Origin: M3007 sp044350415
Lineage (GTDB): Bacteria; Bacteroidota; Bacteroidia; Chitinophagales; Saprospiraceae
Direction of reading: 5' to 3'
Assembly (NCBI GenBank): GCA_044350415.1
Contig: JBILHQ010000150.1
Coordinates: forward strand, 1 to 15,695
DNA length: 15,695 nt
The notes below the pieces were generated by a model, which saw only the letters and a program-made list of their open reading frames with translations, had not been told where the DNA came from and did no database searches. Below are positions 1-7,861 of the stretch, piece after piece (position 1 is the stretch's first letter; every line of letters starts with the position of its first letter). Position numbers and translations under genes: made by a program.

Positions 1-30
1 TGCGGCGGGAGCCTCCGGCCTCCCGCCGCA
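1..30. repeat. GC-rich perfect hairpin at the window edge
   Basis: An 11-bp perfect stem (TGCGGCGGGAG at 1-11 with CTCCCGCCGCA at 20-30) closes an 8-nt loop. No T-run follows on the + strand. On the - strand the flank lies outside the window, so a terminator for an unseen gene cannot be judged. It could equally be a REP-like intergenic palindrome. Confidence 0.6.
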
Positions 31-78
31 ACAAACTCCATTATTTCGACTAAGTTCCTTATTCCCAATTTCAATAGT

Positions 79-3000
79 ATGAAAAACTTAATCCTTGCTT
101 GTGTATTGACCTGCGCCAGCTGGTCGGTAGCCCCTGCGCAATTACCCAATGGTACCGTCGCTCCCGATTTTACCGCCACCGATCTCAACGGCGTTAGCCA
201 CAATCTTTACACATTGCTCAACCAGGGCAAAACAGTATACGTCGAGTTCTCGGCCACCTGGTGTGGTATCTGCTGGAATTACCACAATACCCATGCATTA
301 AGAGATTTGTGGAATACTTATGGCCCACCGGGCACCAATGAGGCATACGTACTTTTTATTGAGTCGTATCAACCCAGCAATACCAACTGCCTGTATGGTT
401 CATCTGGATGCAACAACAGTACATTGGGCAATTGGGTAACAGGAACGCCCTATCCTATCGCCAATGATTCCAGTATTGGCGATTTGTACTTTGTTGCTGC
501 TTATCCCACCATCTTTTGTATTTGTCCGGCCGACAAAAAACTCTATGCTACCGGAACCCAGAATATGACCGGTTTGTGGAATGCCCGATCGACCAATTGC
601 ATCAGTAGTGTACAGGTAACCACCAACAGTGTACAACACGCAAGTTGTTTTGGCACCAATTCAGGGGGCATTGACATTACACCCGCTGGAGGTGTTTCGC
701 CTTATACCTATACGTGGTCCAATGGCACCACTACCCAGGATTTGGTCAATATCCCCGCCGGCACCTACACCGTTACCGTCACGGCGAACAATGGCGCTTC
801 CGTTACTTCCCCTCCCATCATTGTCGCCAATCCACAATCCACATTGACATTGGCCCAAACTGCGTCAACACTGGTAGGCTGTAACGGCATTGCAGGCAGC
901 ATAACTGTAAGTGGGTCAGGCGGTTGGGGAAGCTATAACTATACCTGGAGTAACGGACAAATCGGCCCACTCGCCTCCGGCCTGAATCCCGGCAATTATA
1001 CCGTCACCACCACTGATTTAAGAGGGTGTACCAAAACCTTGTCGGCCACTATTGCACCGCTGGTATTACCCACCGCCACCATTGCCACTCCAACAAGCAT
1101 TACTTGTGTGCAATCTACCGTTCAACTCAGTGGCACTGGTTCCAGCAACGGAGCCAACTACGCCTATTTATGGACGGCTTCCAGTGGCGGTAATATTGTA
1201 GGCAGCAATACGATCCTTACACCTACAGTCAATTCAACTGGCGTGTATACTTTGCGGGTCACCAATACAACAACGGCTTGCAGCAGTACTGCCACGGTCA
1301 GTGTACCGACCAACACTACGCCCCCAACTGCTGTTGCGGCCGCATCCGGAAACCTGAATTGTCTCGTGCCGCAATTGCAGATTAATGGAACAGGATCATC
1401 GCAAGGCAATAATTTCACGTATGCCTGGACGACCACCAACGGCAATATCGTTTCCGGACCAACCACGCTTTCCCCTTTGGTTAACCAGGCGGGCACGTAT
1501 AAAATAGTGGTTACCAATACCACTACTGGTTGTACTGCTTCGGCCACTACCCTAATCTTGCAAAGCCCACCTGTCACAGCAATTATTTCATCCTCGACAA
1601 ATATTACCTGCAACGGCGGTTCCAATGGCGCAGCCACCGCCTCCCCAGGTGGCGGAAATGGCGCTTTTACTTATACTTGGAGTAATGGCAACACAGGCTC
1701 TGCTGTTTCCGGACTACCTGCCGGGATGTATTTAGTAACCGTCACCGATGCAGAAACTTGTACGGCTTCGGCAACAGTGACGCTGACACAACCTTTATCT
1801 TTAACAGTAAATGCCACCGCCACGGCACAAACGGCAGTCGGCATCAACAATGGCACGGCTACTGCACTGCCAACTGGCGGCACACCGGGATTTACTTATT
1901 CCTGGAGTACAGGTGTCAATACTGCCACTATCAATGGGCTCGCACCTGGCAACTACACCGTTACAGTCACCGATACCCACGGCTGTTCGGCTTCCAAAAC
2001 AGTGGTAGTCAATGTGTATAATTGCACCATTGCGGCCCTGCCCAGTTTGGTCAATGCCACTTGTGCCAATATCGCCAACGGGAACGTATCGATCACCATG
2101 ACCGGCGGCACAGCCCCCTTTAATTATTCCTGGAGCAATGGCGCCACCACCGCTTCCATTGCGAATTTACCAGCGGGCAATTACCTGGTAACGGTCACAG
2201 ATGCAGCAGGTTGTACCACCTTGGCCAATGCAGCCATTACGCAGCCATCGTCCATTGCTGTGAATGCAACTGCCACCGCCCAAACCGCTGTTGGTTTGAA
2301 TAACGGTACTGCAACAGTCACGCCTGTAGGAGGAACACCTGGTTTTACTTACTTTTGGAGTAATAACTCCACCAATTCAACGATTAACAGCCTCGCACCA
2401 GGGAATTATTCGGTGACGGTAACAGATATGAATGGCTGCACCGCTGCTCAAACAGTAGTCGTTGGTTTGTTTAATTGCCTGGTTACAGCACAGTCCAATA
2501 TCGTCAACGCATCCTGTATGGATACGCCGAACGGCGCTGTTACCATAACGATGAATGGCGGAACCGCCCCATTTACCTACACCTGGAACAATGGTGCTAC
2601 CACGCAGGCAATTGTCAATCAATTGCCTGGCAATTATTTCGTTACCGTGACTGATTTAAGCGGATGCCAGACGATCACACCAGTTAACATCGGCATTACT
2701 GACCAAATTGCGCCAGTATTGACCTGTCCAGCCAGTATTCGCGTTTGTCCCAATAGTAATATTGTTCAATACCCGGCGCCGGTAGCATCTGATAATTGTG
2801 GACTTACAGGGAGTCTACTCCTCCAAACAGGCGGTCTGCCTCCAGGTTCCTTCTTCCCATTGGGCACAACGGTTCAAACGTTCCGGTTGACCGACGGCGG
2901 CGGGAATACGGCAGTTTGCACCTTTGAAGTCATCGTTTCTTCCCCTGTTGTATTTGAAAATGTGCAGGTGACCAATGCCGTGAATAATCAAAACAATGGC

Positions 3001-3447
3001 GCTGTTAACATTATAGTTTCGGGAGGGACTGCACCTTATTTTTTCCTGTGGACCAATAGCATCGGACAATTTATAGGCGCATCAGAAGATATCAGCAACC
3101 TGGCACCAGGATTTTACGCAGTAAAGGTGACGGATTTATACGGTTGCGAATTTTTCTATGCCGTTGAGGTAAAATCCACTACTGGAACCCATGAACCAGC
3201 CTGGCTTTCGGGCATCAGTATACAGCCGAATCCAGCGGGTGGCAGGACGCGGGTGGTATTGGGCAGCATCCCAACGACGGCCGTCCGGATTACGGTGGCA
3301 GATGCCGGAGGAAAAATCTGGCTGACACAAACCAGTACGGATCTACAGGTTGATCTCGATTGCTCAGGATTGCCTGCGGGAATGTATTGGGTGGGATTCC
3401 GATCGAAATATGGGGTGGGGTATAGGAAATTGGTAGTGGTAAAATAG
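79..3447 (+). CDS. Secreted thioredoxin-like / SprB-repeat protein with T9SS sorting domain
   Basis: This 1122-residue protein begins with a signal peptide (basic Lys2, hydrophobic core, probable cleavage after Ala-Pro-Ala at residue 20). Residues about 22-175 resemble a redoxin/TlpA domain: Trp61-Cys62-Gly-Ile-Cys65 is a CxxC site, and Tyr-Pro143-Thr fits the conserved cis-proline. The rest is mainly beta-rich modules. SprB-type repeats (GG.aPf.Y.WsnG...PGnY.VtVtD..GC) lie near 180-250, 258-328, 505-572, 575-875 and 958-1033. Two Ig/PKD-like modules lie near 333-495, and a HYR-like module near 875-957. Residues about 1035-1122 are a T9SS type A sorting domain (IQPNPA, then GLPAGMYWV and a basic strand at the end). 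It is expected to be exported by Sec, passed through the outer membrane by T9SS, and anchored or released at the surface. SprB itself is a gliding adhesin, but these repeats are common in large surface proteins, so adhesion is inference. The thiol-redox fold at the front is the unusual part. ATG at 79 is chosen because it gives a clean signal peptide. Confidence 0.93.
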   Translation: MKNLILACVLTCASWSVAPAQLPNGTVAPDFTATDLNGVSHNLYTLLNQGKTVYVEFSATWCGICWNYHNTHALRDLWNTYGPPGTNEAYVLFIESYQPSNTNCLYGSSGCNNSTLGNWVTGTPYPIANDSSIGDLYFVAAYPTIFCICPADKKLYATGTQNMTGLWNARSTNCISSVQVTTNSVQHASCFGTNSGGIDITPAGGVSPYTYTWSNGTTTQDLVNIPAGTYTVTVTANNGASVTSPPIIVANPQSTLTLAQTASTLVGCNGIAGSITVSGSGGWGSYNYTWSNGQIGPLASGLNPGNYTVTTTDLRGCTKTLSATIAPLVLPTATIATPTSITCVQSTVQLSGTGSSNGANYAYLWTASSGGNIVGSNTILTPTVNSTGVYTLRVTNTTTACSSTATVSVPTNTTPPTAVAAASGNLNCLVPQLQINGTGSSQGNNFTYAWTTTNGNIVSGPTTLSPLVNQAGTYKIVVTNTTTGCTASATTLILQSPPVTAIISSSTNITCNGGSNGAATASPGGGNGAFTYTWSNGNTGSAVSGLPAGMYLVTVTDAETCTASATVTLTQPLSLTVNATATAQTAVGINNGTATALPTGGTPGFTYSWSTGVNTATINGLAPGNYTVTVTDTHGCSASKTVVVNVYNCTIAALPSLVNATCANIANGNVSITMTGGTAPFNYSWSNGATTASIANLPAGNYLVTVTDAAGCTTLANAAITQPSSIAVNATATAQTAVGLNNGTATVTPVGGTPGFTYFWSNNSTNSTINSLAPGNYSVTVTDMNGCTAAQTVVVGLFNCLVTAQSNIVNASCMDTPNGAVTITMNGGTAPFTYTWNNGATTQAIVNQLPGNYFVTVTDLSGCQTITPVNIGITDQIAPVLTCPASIRVCPNSNIVQYPAPVASDNCGLTGSLLLQTGGLPPGSFFPLGTTVQTFRLTDGGGNTAVCTFEVIVSSPVVFENVQVTNAVNNQNNGAVNIIVSGGTAPYFFLWTNSIGQFIGASEDISNLAPGFYAVKVTDLYGCEFFYAVEVKSTTGTHEPAWLSGISIQPNPAGGRTRVVLGSIPTTAVRITVADAGGKIWLTQTSTDLQVDLDCSGLPAGMYWVGFRSKYGVGYRKLVVVK
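1795..2700 (+). repeat. Duplicated 453-nt SprB double-module inside the secreted protein gene
   Basis: Two copies of a unit of about 151 codons follow one another. The segment encoding NATATAQTAVG starts at 1810 and again at 2263, a 453-nt offset, and similarity continues through GGTPGFTY, LAPGNY and NCxxxxxxNIVNA/SLVNA-type stretches. The protein copies are similar but not identical and many synonymous sites differ, so the duplication is not recent. Confidence 0.8.
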
Positions 3448-3560
3448 GGAAAAAAGATTGACGAAAAGCAATTCAATGCTTCCGGCACTATAAAAACGCC
3501 TAATTTTACGCGTCCAATACTTACTTTAAAGCGCCCTGATTACCCAACGACACAATAAAT

Positions 3561-4697
3561 ATGAACCGACCTTACGATATTATTCTTTTCGGCGCAACCG
3601 GATTCACCGGTCAACTCATCGCACGCTATCTTGCACTCCATGCAGCCGGCGAGCAAATCCGCTGGGCAGTGGCGGGGCGCAACCGCACGAAGCTGGAACA
3701 ACTCGAATTACCGGCAGAAGGCGTGGCACCTGGCATCATTGTGGCCGATGCAGCTGATGTGGAAAGCCTCCAGCGGATGACGGCGCAAACCAGCGTTCTG
3801 ATGAATGCCGCCGGGCCATTCAACTGGTATGGCAGGCAAGTGGTGGAAGCTTGTATTCACTCGAAAACGCATTATTTAGATATCACCGGCGAACCGTCTT
3901 TTGTGGCGGGCGTTTACAATGATATGTTTCAAAATGCGCAGGAGAATGGCGTTTGTGTCGTCAATTGTTGCGGATTTGACAGTATTCCTGCTGATTTTGC
4001 CGCGTGGCTGACAGCCCGTCAACTGCCACCAGATGTCCCGAAAAGTTTGCGGTGCTTTGTCAGTACCAATGCTTCTTTTTCGGGCGGCACGCTCACTACC
4101 GCCATCCAGGCACTCCACATGGAAGCGCAAAAGAAATCCCTGAAAACCCGGCTTCCGCGTCACCCGGACGCGCCTCGCATCGCTCTGAAAATTCATTTTA
4201 ACCGCGATATGAACGCCTGGGCTATTCCCATGCCCGTGGTAGATCCGCATATTGTTCGCAGAAGCGCCTTTCGCCTGCCGGCTGATTATGGTGCAGCAGT
4301 AGGATACGGACAATTTTTCCTACGATCGTCGTTCTGGAAGACGGTACAAATGATGGTTCCATTAGCAGCAATGGTGCTGTTAGTGCGTATTCCCGCATGC
4401 CGGCGCTGGTTATTTAAGAAATTCAGCCCAGGCACCGGTCCTGATGCCGCGCGCCGCACCGCTTCCCAGTTTGTAGTCACCTGTATTGGCAAAGCAGGAG
4501 CGTCCCGCGCTCAAACGGTCATTTCGGGAGGTGATCCCGGATACGATGAAACCGCCAAAATGTTTGGGCAAGCCGCTTTTTGCATGGTGGAACAAATGCG
4601 CGCCGGCAAGTTAAAATCCGGGGTATTAACGCCTGTGGAAGCCCTGGGAATGCTTTTGGTGGAGCGACTAAGGCGGGAAGGGTTACAGATATCATAA
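3561..4697 (+). CDS. Saccharopine dehydrogenase-like NAD(P)-binding oxidoreductase (trans-acting enoyl reductase type)
   Basis: The protein has 378 residues. The N-terminus is a Rossmann fold: beta strand DIILF followed by GATGFTG (residues 11-17, a GxxGxxG dinucleotide motif), then AGRNRTKL, which fits the adenosine-phosphate binding turn. MNAAGPFNWYG, then a Tyr-Leu-Asp-ITGE segment and NCCGFDSIPADF, are typical of the saccharopine-dehydrogenase-like family that includes mycobacterial trans-acting enoyl reductases. A hydrophobic stretch near residues 255-275 may contact a membrane or be buried. True saccharopine dehydrogenase activity is unlikely; family members act on lipids or are uncharacterised, so the substrate is unknown. 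ATG at 3561 directly precedes the Rossmann strand, as expected. The gene converges with the Ada remnant, with only 6 nt between the two stop codons. Confidence 0.87.
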   Translation: MNRPYDIILFGATGFTGQLIARYLALHAAGEQIRWAVAGRNRTKLEQLELPAEGVAPGIIVADAADVESLQRMTAQTSVLMNAAGPFNWYGRQVVEACIHSKTHYLDITGEPSFVAGVYNDMFQNAQENGVCVVNCCGFDSIPADFAAWLTARQLPPDVPKSLRCFVSTNASFSGGTLTTAIQALHMEAQKKSLKTRLPRHPDAPRIALKIHFNRDMNAWAIPMPVVDPHIVRRSAFRLPADYGAAVGYGQFFLRSSFWKTVQMMVPLAAMVLLVRIPACRRWLFKKFSPGTGPDAARRTASQFVVTCIGKAGASRAQTVISGGDPGYDETAKMFGQAAFCMVEQMRAGKLKSGVLTPVEALGMLLVERLRREGLQIS

Positions 4698-4703
4698 TTC
4701 ACG

Positions 4704-4967
4704 TTAGAAATGTGCGCATTCGTAGCCATTGATTGCCAATTTTCGTTCATTTTTCCAGCGGTACCCGCCTATTTCACCTGTCTGCCGGATAACCCGGTGA
4801 CAAGGAATGAGATACGCCACAGGATTGTTGCCTATTGCCGTGCCGACTGCCCGGTTGGCAGCAGGTCTTCCGATCCGGGCAGCGATGTCCCGGTAAGAAA
4901 GTAATTTTGCAGGTGGGATGGAAAGCAATGCTTTCCATCCTTGAATCTGGAATGGCGGCTGTTCCAA
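4704..4967 (-). CDS. MGMT/Ada C-terminal DNA-binding methyltransferase domain (truncated, TTG start)
   Basis: The 87-residue frame covers almost exactly the DNA-binding domain of O6-alkylguanine-DNA alkyltransferase. It starts at PPFQ, continues through SYRDIAARIG, RAVGTAIGNNP and the active-site motif PCHRV (Cys accepts the alkyl group), and ends with GGYRW and a short tail. The family normally carries a further N-terminal domain. An in-frame TAA lies three codons upstream of the TTG, and beyond it, in the same frame, are the first 18 codons of an Ada-type protein (separate entry). I therefore read this as the surviving 3' part of an internally deleted ada gene. A short protein started at TTG is possible, because free-standing alkyltransferase-like proteins exist, but I see no ribosome binding site. 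Whether it is made or active is uncertain. Confidence 0.72.
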   Translation of the reverse strand: MEQPPFQIQGWKALLSIPPAKLLSYRDIAARIGRPAANRAVGTAIGNNPVAYLIPCHRVIRQTGEIGGYRWKNERKLAINGYECAHF

Positions 4968-4973
4968 ATAATT

Positions 4974-5030
4974 TTAGCAGATAAATCGAATTGCTTCAGC
5001 GATGTGCTCAAAATGATAACCGTTTTCCAT
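4974..5030 (-). pseudogene. 5' fragment of an Ada-type (AraC-HTH + MGMT) gene, ended by TAA at a deletion junction
   Basis: ATG at 5030 opens an 18-codon frame, MENGYHFEHIAEAIRFIC, followed by TAA (4976-4974). The HIAEAIRFI segment matches the first helix of the AraC-like domain that begins Bacteroidota Ada proteins. It is in the same frame as the downstream MGMT domain, which starts only 6 nt after the stop. The rest of the AraC helix-turn-helix domain and the first MGMT subdomain are missing, probably 450-520 nt judging from family length. A single internal deletion explains the arrangement. The promoter-like TATCTTTG just upstream is retained. Confidence 0.68.
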
Positions 5031-5034
5031 GCGA

Positions 5035-5066
5035 CAAAGATAGGACTGCCGATGGCGGGGCGACAA
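5035..5066 (-). promoter_or_regulatory. Bacteroidota-type promoter for the ada remnant
   Basis: Read on the - strand, TATCTTTG (5042-5035) fits the -7 consensus TAnnTTTG. ATTG lies upstream with a spacer of about 21 nt, acceptable for the -33 TTTG element. The -7 box ends only 4 nt before the ATG, so transcription would start at or very near the start codon, giving a leaderless message. Confidence 0.5.
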
Positions 5067-5377
5067 TCCGATTATTGCGGTTTATAAAGGCTGTTTGCAG
5101 GGAATAACCAGAGAATTACTTTCATGCGGGAAAAATCTGCGCGCATCTGCGGGGATACATGCGCGCATCTCCGAAAAAAATTCGCTTCATAGTATACTTT
5201 AGTGCCGGCAAATCATTAGCATTCCTATCGCCTAAGGTGGCTCTATCATTACTCCGCAATGCCAAAAATAAAGAATTGTCACCTATCTGTAATAAGTCTA
5301 AATAAATTTTAAAATCTATTCGGACTATTTTTACCTTCGCCGCCGCAATTTTTATTCATTTTTTACTCTGATAATAG
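5043..5377. other. Intergenic region between ada remnant and TonB receptor
   Basis: This is a divergent intergenic region with no convincing small gene. It contains an 11-nt direct repeat, TGCGCGCATCT, at 5138-5148 and 5160-5170, exactly 22 bp apart. Further right it becomes AT-rich (5280-5330). AATAAGTCTAAAT at 5290-5302 looks like one half of the AGTCTAA palindromes seen at some iron-responsive genes, but no matching second half is present. TACCTTCG (5332-5339) is a one-mismatch -7 element for the receptor gene, without a clear -33 box. Confidence 0.5.
5332..5339 (+). promoter_or_regulatory. Possible -7 element of the TonB-dependent receptor gene
   Basis: TACCTTCG differs at one base from TAnnTTTG and lies 38 nt before the ATG, at a plausible distance. 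No TTTG stands at the expected -33 position, so this is a weak call. Confidence 0.3.
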
Positions 5378-7552
5378 ATGTTTTCTAAAATTCTGCCTTT
5401 CGCGGCCATTTTACTACTGCCAGTGCTCCTGCACGCTCAATCAACAGATACCACCAAAATCGTTCCTTTACAGGAAATCATTATTTCGGGCATTAAAACG
5501 GTGCATGGCACCGGCCACATGCCTGAAGTAAAAGAAGGCATCGTATATGCCGGTAAGAAAAATGAAGTTATTCTGACCGATAGCCTCGATGCGAATAAAG
5601 CGATCAACAACACCCGACAGATACTGGGAAGAATTCCCGGACTGAACATTGTTGAAACAGAAAACGGCGGATTTACCGCAAATGGAATAGCCACCCGCGG
5701 ACTCAACCCCAATCAAAGTATCGAAATGAATATCCGCCAAAATGGATACAATATCAGCGCCGATGTATTTGGCTACAACGAATCATACTATATCCCTCCG
5801 ATGGAGGGGGTGAGCCGTATTGAAATGGTGCGCGGTGCCTCTACCCTCCAATTCGGCAGCCAGTTCGGCGGCATGGTCAACTATGTGATGAAAGAAGCAC
5901 CGCTTCAAAAACCCTTCGAATTTACCACGTCTCAAACAGTCGGCAATTTTGGAATGTTCAATGCCTTTAATGCCATCGGTGGCACCAAAGGCAAATGGAG
6001 TTATTATGGCTTCCTCCAATACCGCTATATGGAAGGCTGGCGCCCCAACAGCCAGCAAACCCAGGTATCGGGATATGGTAAAGTGCAATACCGCCCCAAC
6101 GAAAAATGGACCGCCGGTGTGGAATATTCCCTGCTGCGCAACAGGATCAGGATGCCCGGCGGCCTCACCGACAGCATGTTCCAGGCCGATCCTGCAACAT
6201 CCTCCAGGGCAAGAAACTGGCTCAAAACACCCTGGAATATCGTGACCGGCTTTATCACTTATAAACCTACCACCAACACCAGTATTTATTTAAAAACATC
6301 GTATATGTTCAACAATAGATCCTTAGTGTGGCGGGATGAAGATGGTGGCGCAGCCGCGCTAGATATTATCGACCCGCAGACGGGCGAATATATACCAAGA
6401 GAGGTTTCCATTCAGGACATGCGCGGAACCGCCACAGAAATCAGGATATTGCAGGAATATGCAACAGGACGACTGCACCATATATTGGCGGCGGGGATAA
6501 GGCTCAGTTATTCCACCTTTCACCGCCAGACCAATGGCCCCGGCTCTACCGGTCTAGATTTTGACCTGACCACTACTGGTCCGTTTGGGAATGACCTGAC
6601 CTATTCCACCCAAAACATCGCGCCATTTGCCGAAAATATATTTCACTTTGGCGAGCGCCTTACCATTACTCCCGGCATCCGGTTTGAGTACCTCTTCAAT
6701 ACTTCCGCAGGATATGTGACGAGGGGGGATAAAATTATTGCCAATGAAAAAAGCACCCGAAATATCCCCCTTTTCGGTATCGGAACAGAATTTAAAACCA
6801 GCGATAATACAAATATATACGCAAATATCAGCCAGGCATATCGCCCTATTACCTACAGCCAACTCACTCCATTCGGCGTAACGGCCAGGATTGATCCCAA
6901 TTTGAAGGATGCCAGCGGCTACAATACCGATTTAGGCTACCGGGGCACAGTAAAAAACTATCTCAATTTTGATATCGGCGTCTTTTATCTGGCTTACAAC
7001 CAACGCATTGGAGTGGTATTAAAAACCGACCCTGCCACAGGAGCAACCTATTCCCTGCGCACCAATGTGGCCAACAGTGTCCATAAAGGCGTAGAAGCTT
7101 ATGTCGAATTCAATCCGATAAAATTAGCATTCCCGGCAGCAAAAAGCGGGTTTAGTATTTTCAATTCCTTTGCTTACACCGATGCGCAGTACGCCACTGG
7201 CGAATTTAACGGCAACAGGGTGGAAGCAGCCCCAGAGTATGTCAACCGCACAGGATTGACCGCCTATACTCAAAAAATGTCTGTCTCTTTCCAAATGAGT
7301 AATGTCGGCGATGCTTATGGCGATGCCTCCAATGTACGGAAAAGCAGCAACCCTGTGGCCGGGTATATCCCGGCATATACCGTTTTGGATATAAGTGCCA
7401 CTTACAAATTGAAAAACTACGCCCTCAAATGCGGTATCAACAACGCCGGCAATGCCTCCTATTTCACGCGCAGGGCGAATGAATATCCCGGTCCGGGAAT
7501 CATTCCTTCTACCGCACGCAGTTTTTATGGTGGAGTTACGGCCCTTTTTTAA
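5378..7552 (+). CDS. TonB-dependent outer-membrane receptor, FecA-like (siderophore/ferric-citrate type)
   Basis: The protein has 724 residues with a signal peptide (MFSKILPFAAILLLPVLLHA, cleavage near residue 20-21). The region after it, with EIIISGIK, resembles a TonB box followed by a plug domain at about 55-175: RQILGRIPGLNI, ATRGLNPNQS and MEGVSRIEMVRGASTLQFGS are classic plug motifs. The remainder is a beta-barrel ending in an aromatic-rich strand with terminal Phe (TALF). There is no N-terminal carboxypeptidase-like or SusC module, and no signalling (STN) domain, so it is not a SusC glycan importer or a FecR-linked transducer. Similarity in the plug and early barrel is closest to FecA-type ferric dicitrate receptors; the true ligand cannot be read from sequence. 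It uses energy from an ExbB-ExbD-TonB complex encoded elsewhere. No partner transport genes are adjacent. Its stop codon overlaps the start of a repeat cluster. Confidence 0.93.
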   Translation: MFSKILPFAAILLLPVLLHAQSTDTTKIVPLQEIIISGIKTVHGTGHMPEVKEGIVYAGKKNEVILTDSLDANKAINNTRQILGRIPGLNIVETENGGFTANGIATRGLNPNQSIEMNIRQNGYNISADVFGYNESYYIPPMEGVSRIEMVRGASTLQFGSQFGGMVNYVMKEAPLQKPFEFTTSQTVGNFGMFNAFNAIGGTKGKWSYYGFLQYRYMEGWRPNSQQTQVSGYGKVQYRPNEKWTAGVEYSLLRNRIRMPGGLTDSMFQADPATSSRARNWLKTPWNIVTGFITYKPTTNTSIYLKTSYMFNNRSLVWRDEDGGAAALDIIDPQTGEYIPREVSIQDMRGTATEIRILQEYATGRLHHILAAGIRLSYSTFHRQTNGPGSTGLDFDLTTTGPFGNDLTYSTQNIAPFAENIFHFGERLTITPGIRFEYLFNTSAGYVTRGDKIIANEKSTRNIPLFGIGTEFKTSDNTNIYANISQAYRPITYSQLTPFGVTARIDPNLKDASGYNTDLGYRGTVKNYLNFDIGVFYLAYNQRIGVVLKTDPATGATYSLRTNVANSVHKGVEAYVEFNPIKLAFPAAKSGFSIFNSFAYTDAQYATGEFNGNRVEAAPEYVNRTGLTAYTQKMSVSFQMSNVGDAYGDASNVRKSSNPVAGYIPAYTVLDISATYKLKNYALKCGINNAGNASYFTRRANEYPGPGIIPSTARSFYGGVTALF

Positions 7553-7796
7553 TGTTCAATTTTCAATGTAGAATGTTCAATTTTCAATTGGGCAGCGTGT
7601 CAGGACCTTTTTAATTTTCAATGTTCAACGGGAAATGTTTAATTTTCAATTGGGTAGCGTGTCAGGACGAAGGCTTTTCAATGTTTGGAATTTGTAGGCA
7701 GATAGAAATTCGATACTGGTCCCTCATCCAAAAAGATCAAATTGTTAGTCCTGACACGCTGCCCAATTGAACATTTAACATTTTACGTTGAACATT
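7551..7796. repeat. Repeat cluster with 49-bp inverted repeat (MITE-like or large hairpin)
   Basis: A short unit, AATGTTCAATTTTCAAT, occurs at 7551-7567 and 7572-7588. A 33-bp direct repeat follows at 7574-7606 and 7636-7668 with two mismatches. The segment 7620-7668 is repeated in inverted orientation at 7748-7796 with 44 of 49 positions identical, leaving an unrelated 79-nt centre (7669-7747). The most conserved part, containing GGGCAGCGTGTCAGGAC or its complement, occurs three times: perfectly at 7585-7606 and 7748-7769 (inverted), and with one change at 7647-7668. No transposase frame, CRISPR-like spacing or obvious target-site duplication is visible. It could be a non-autonomous element, an intergenic repeat family or a structured RNA. 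Confidence 0.82.
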
Positions 7797-7861
7797 CCCC
7801 CTCTTTTTCTTCTACAAAACTTGCTTATGCTTGCCAAAATATCGCTTCGATCACCCACGGC

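Noticed and set aside
79..140. Lipoprotein signal (Leu-Ala-Cys8) in the first gene
   Set aside because: The cysteine is too close to the N-terminus for a lipobox after a hydrophobic core; a signal peptidase I site after APA at residue 20 fits better.
1164..1637. 157-codon open frame on the - strand inside the secreted protein gene
   Set aside because: It lies opposite a clearly coding repeat region; low-complexity Thr/Gly/Ala codons keep the opposite frame open. It has no recognisable motifs or start signal.
3876..4313. 145-codon - strand frame opposite the oxidoreductase gene
   Set aside because: No family resemblance, and it overlaps the conserved Rossmann and GFDSIP regions on the + strand.
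7551..7796. CRISPR-like array
   Set aside because: Only two direct copies, unequal layout, one inverted copy and no regular spacers or cas genes.
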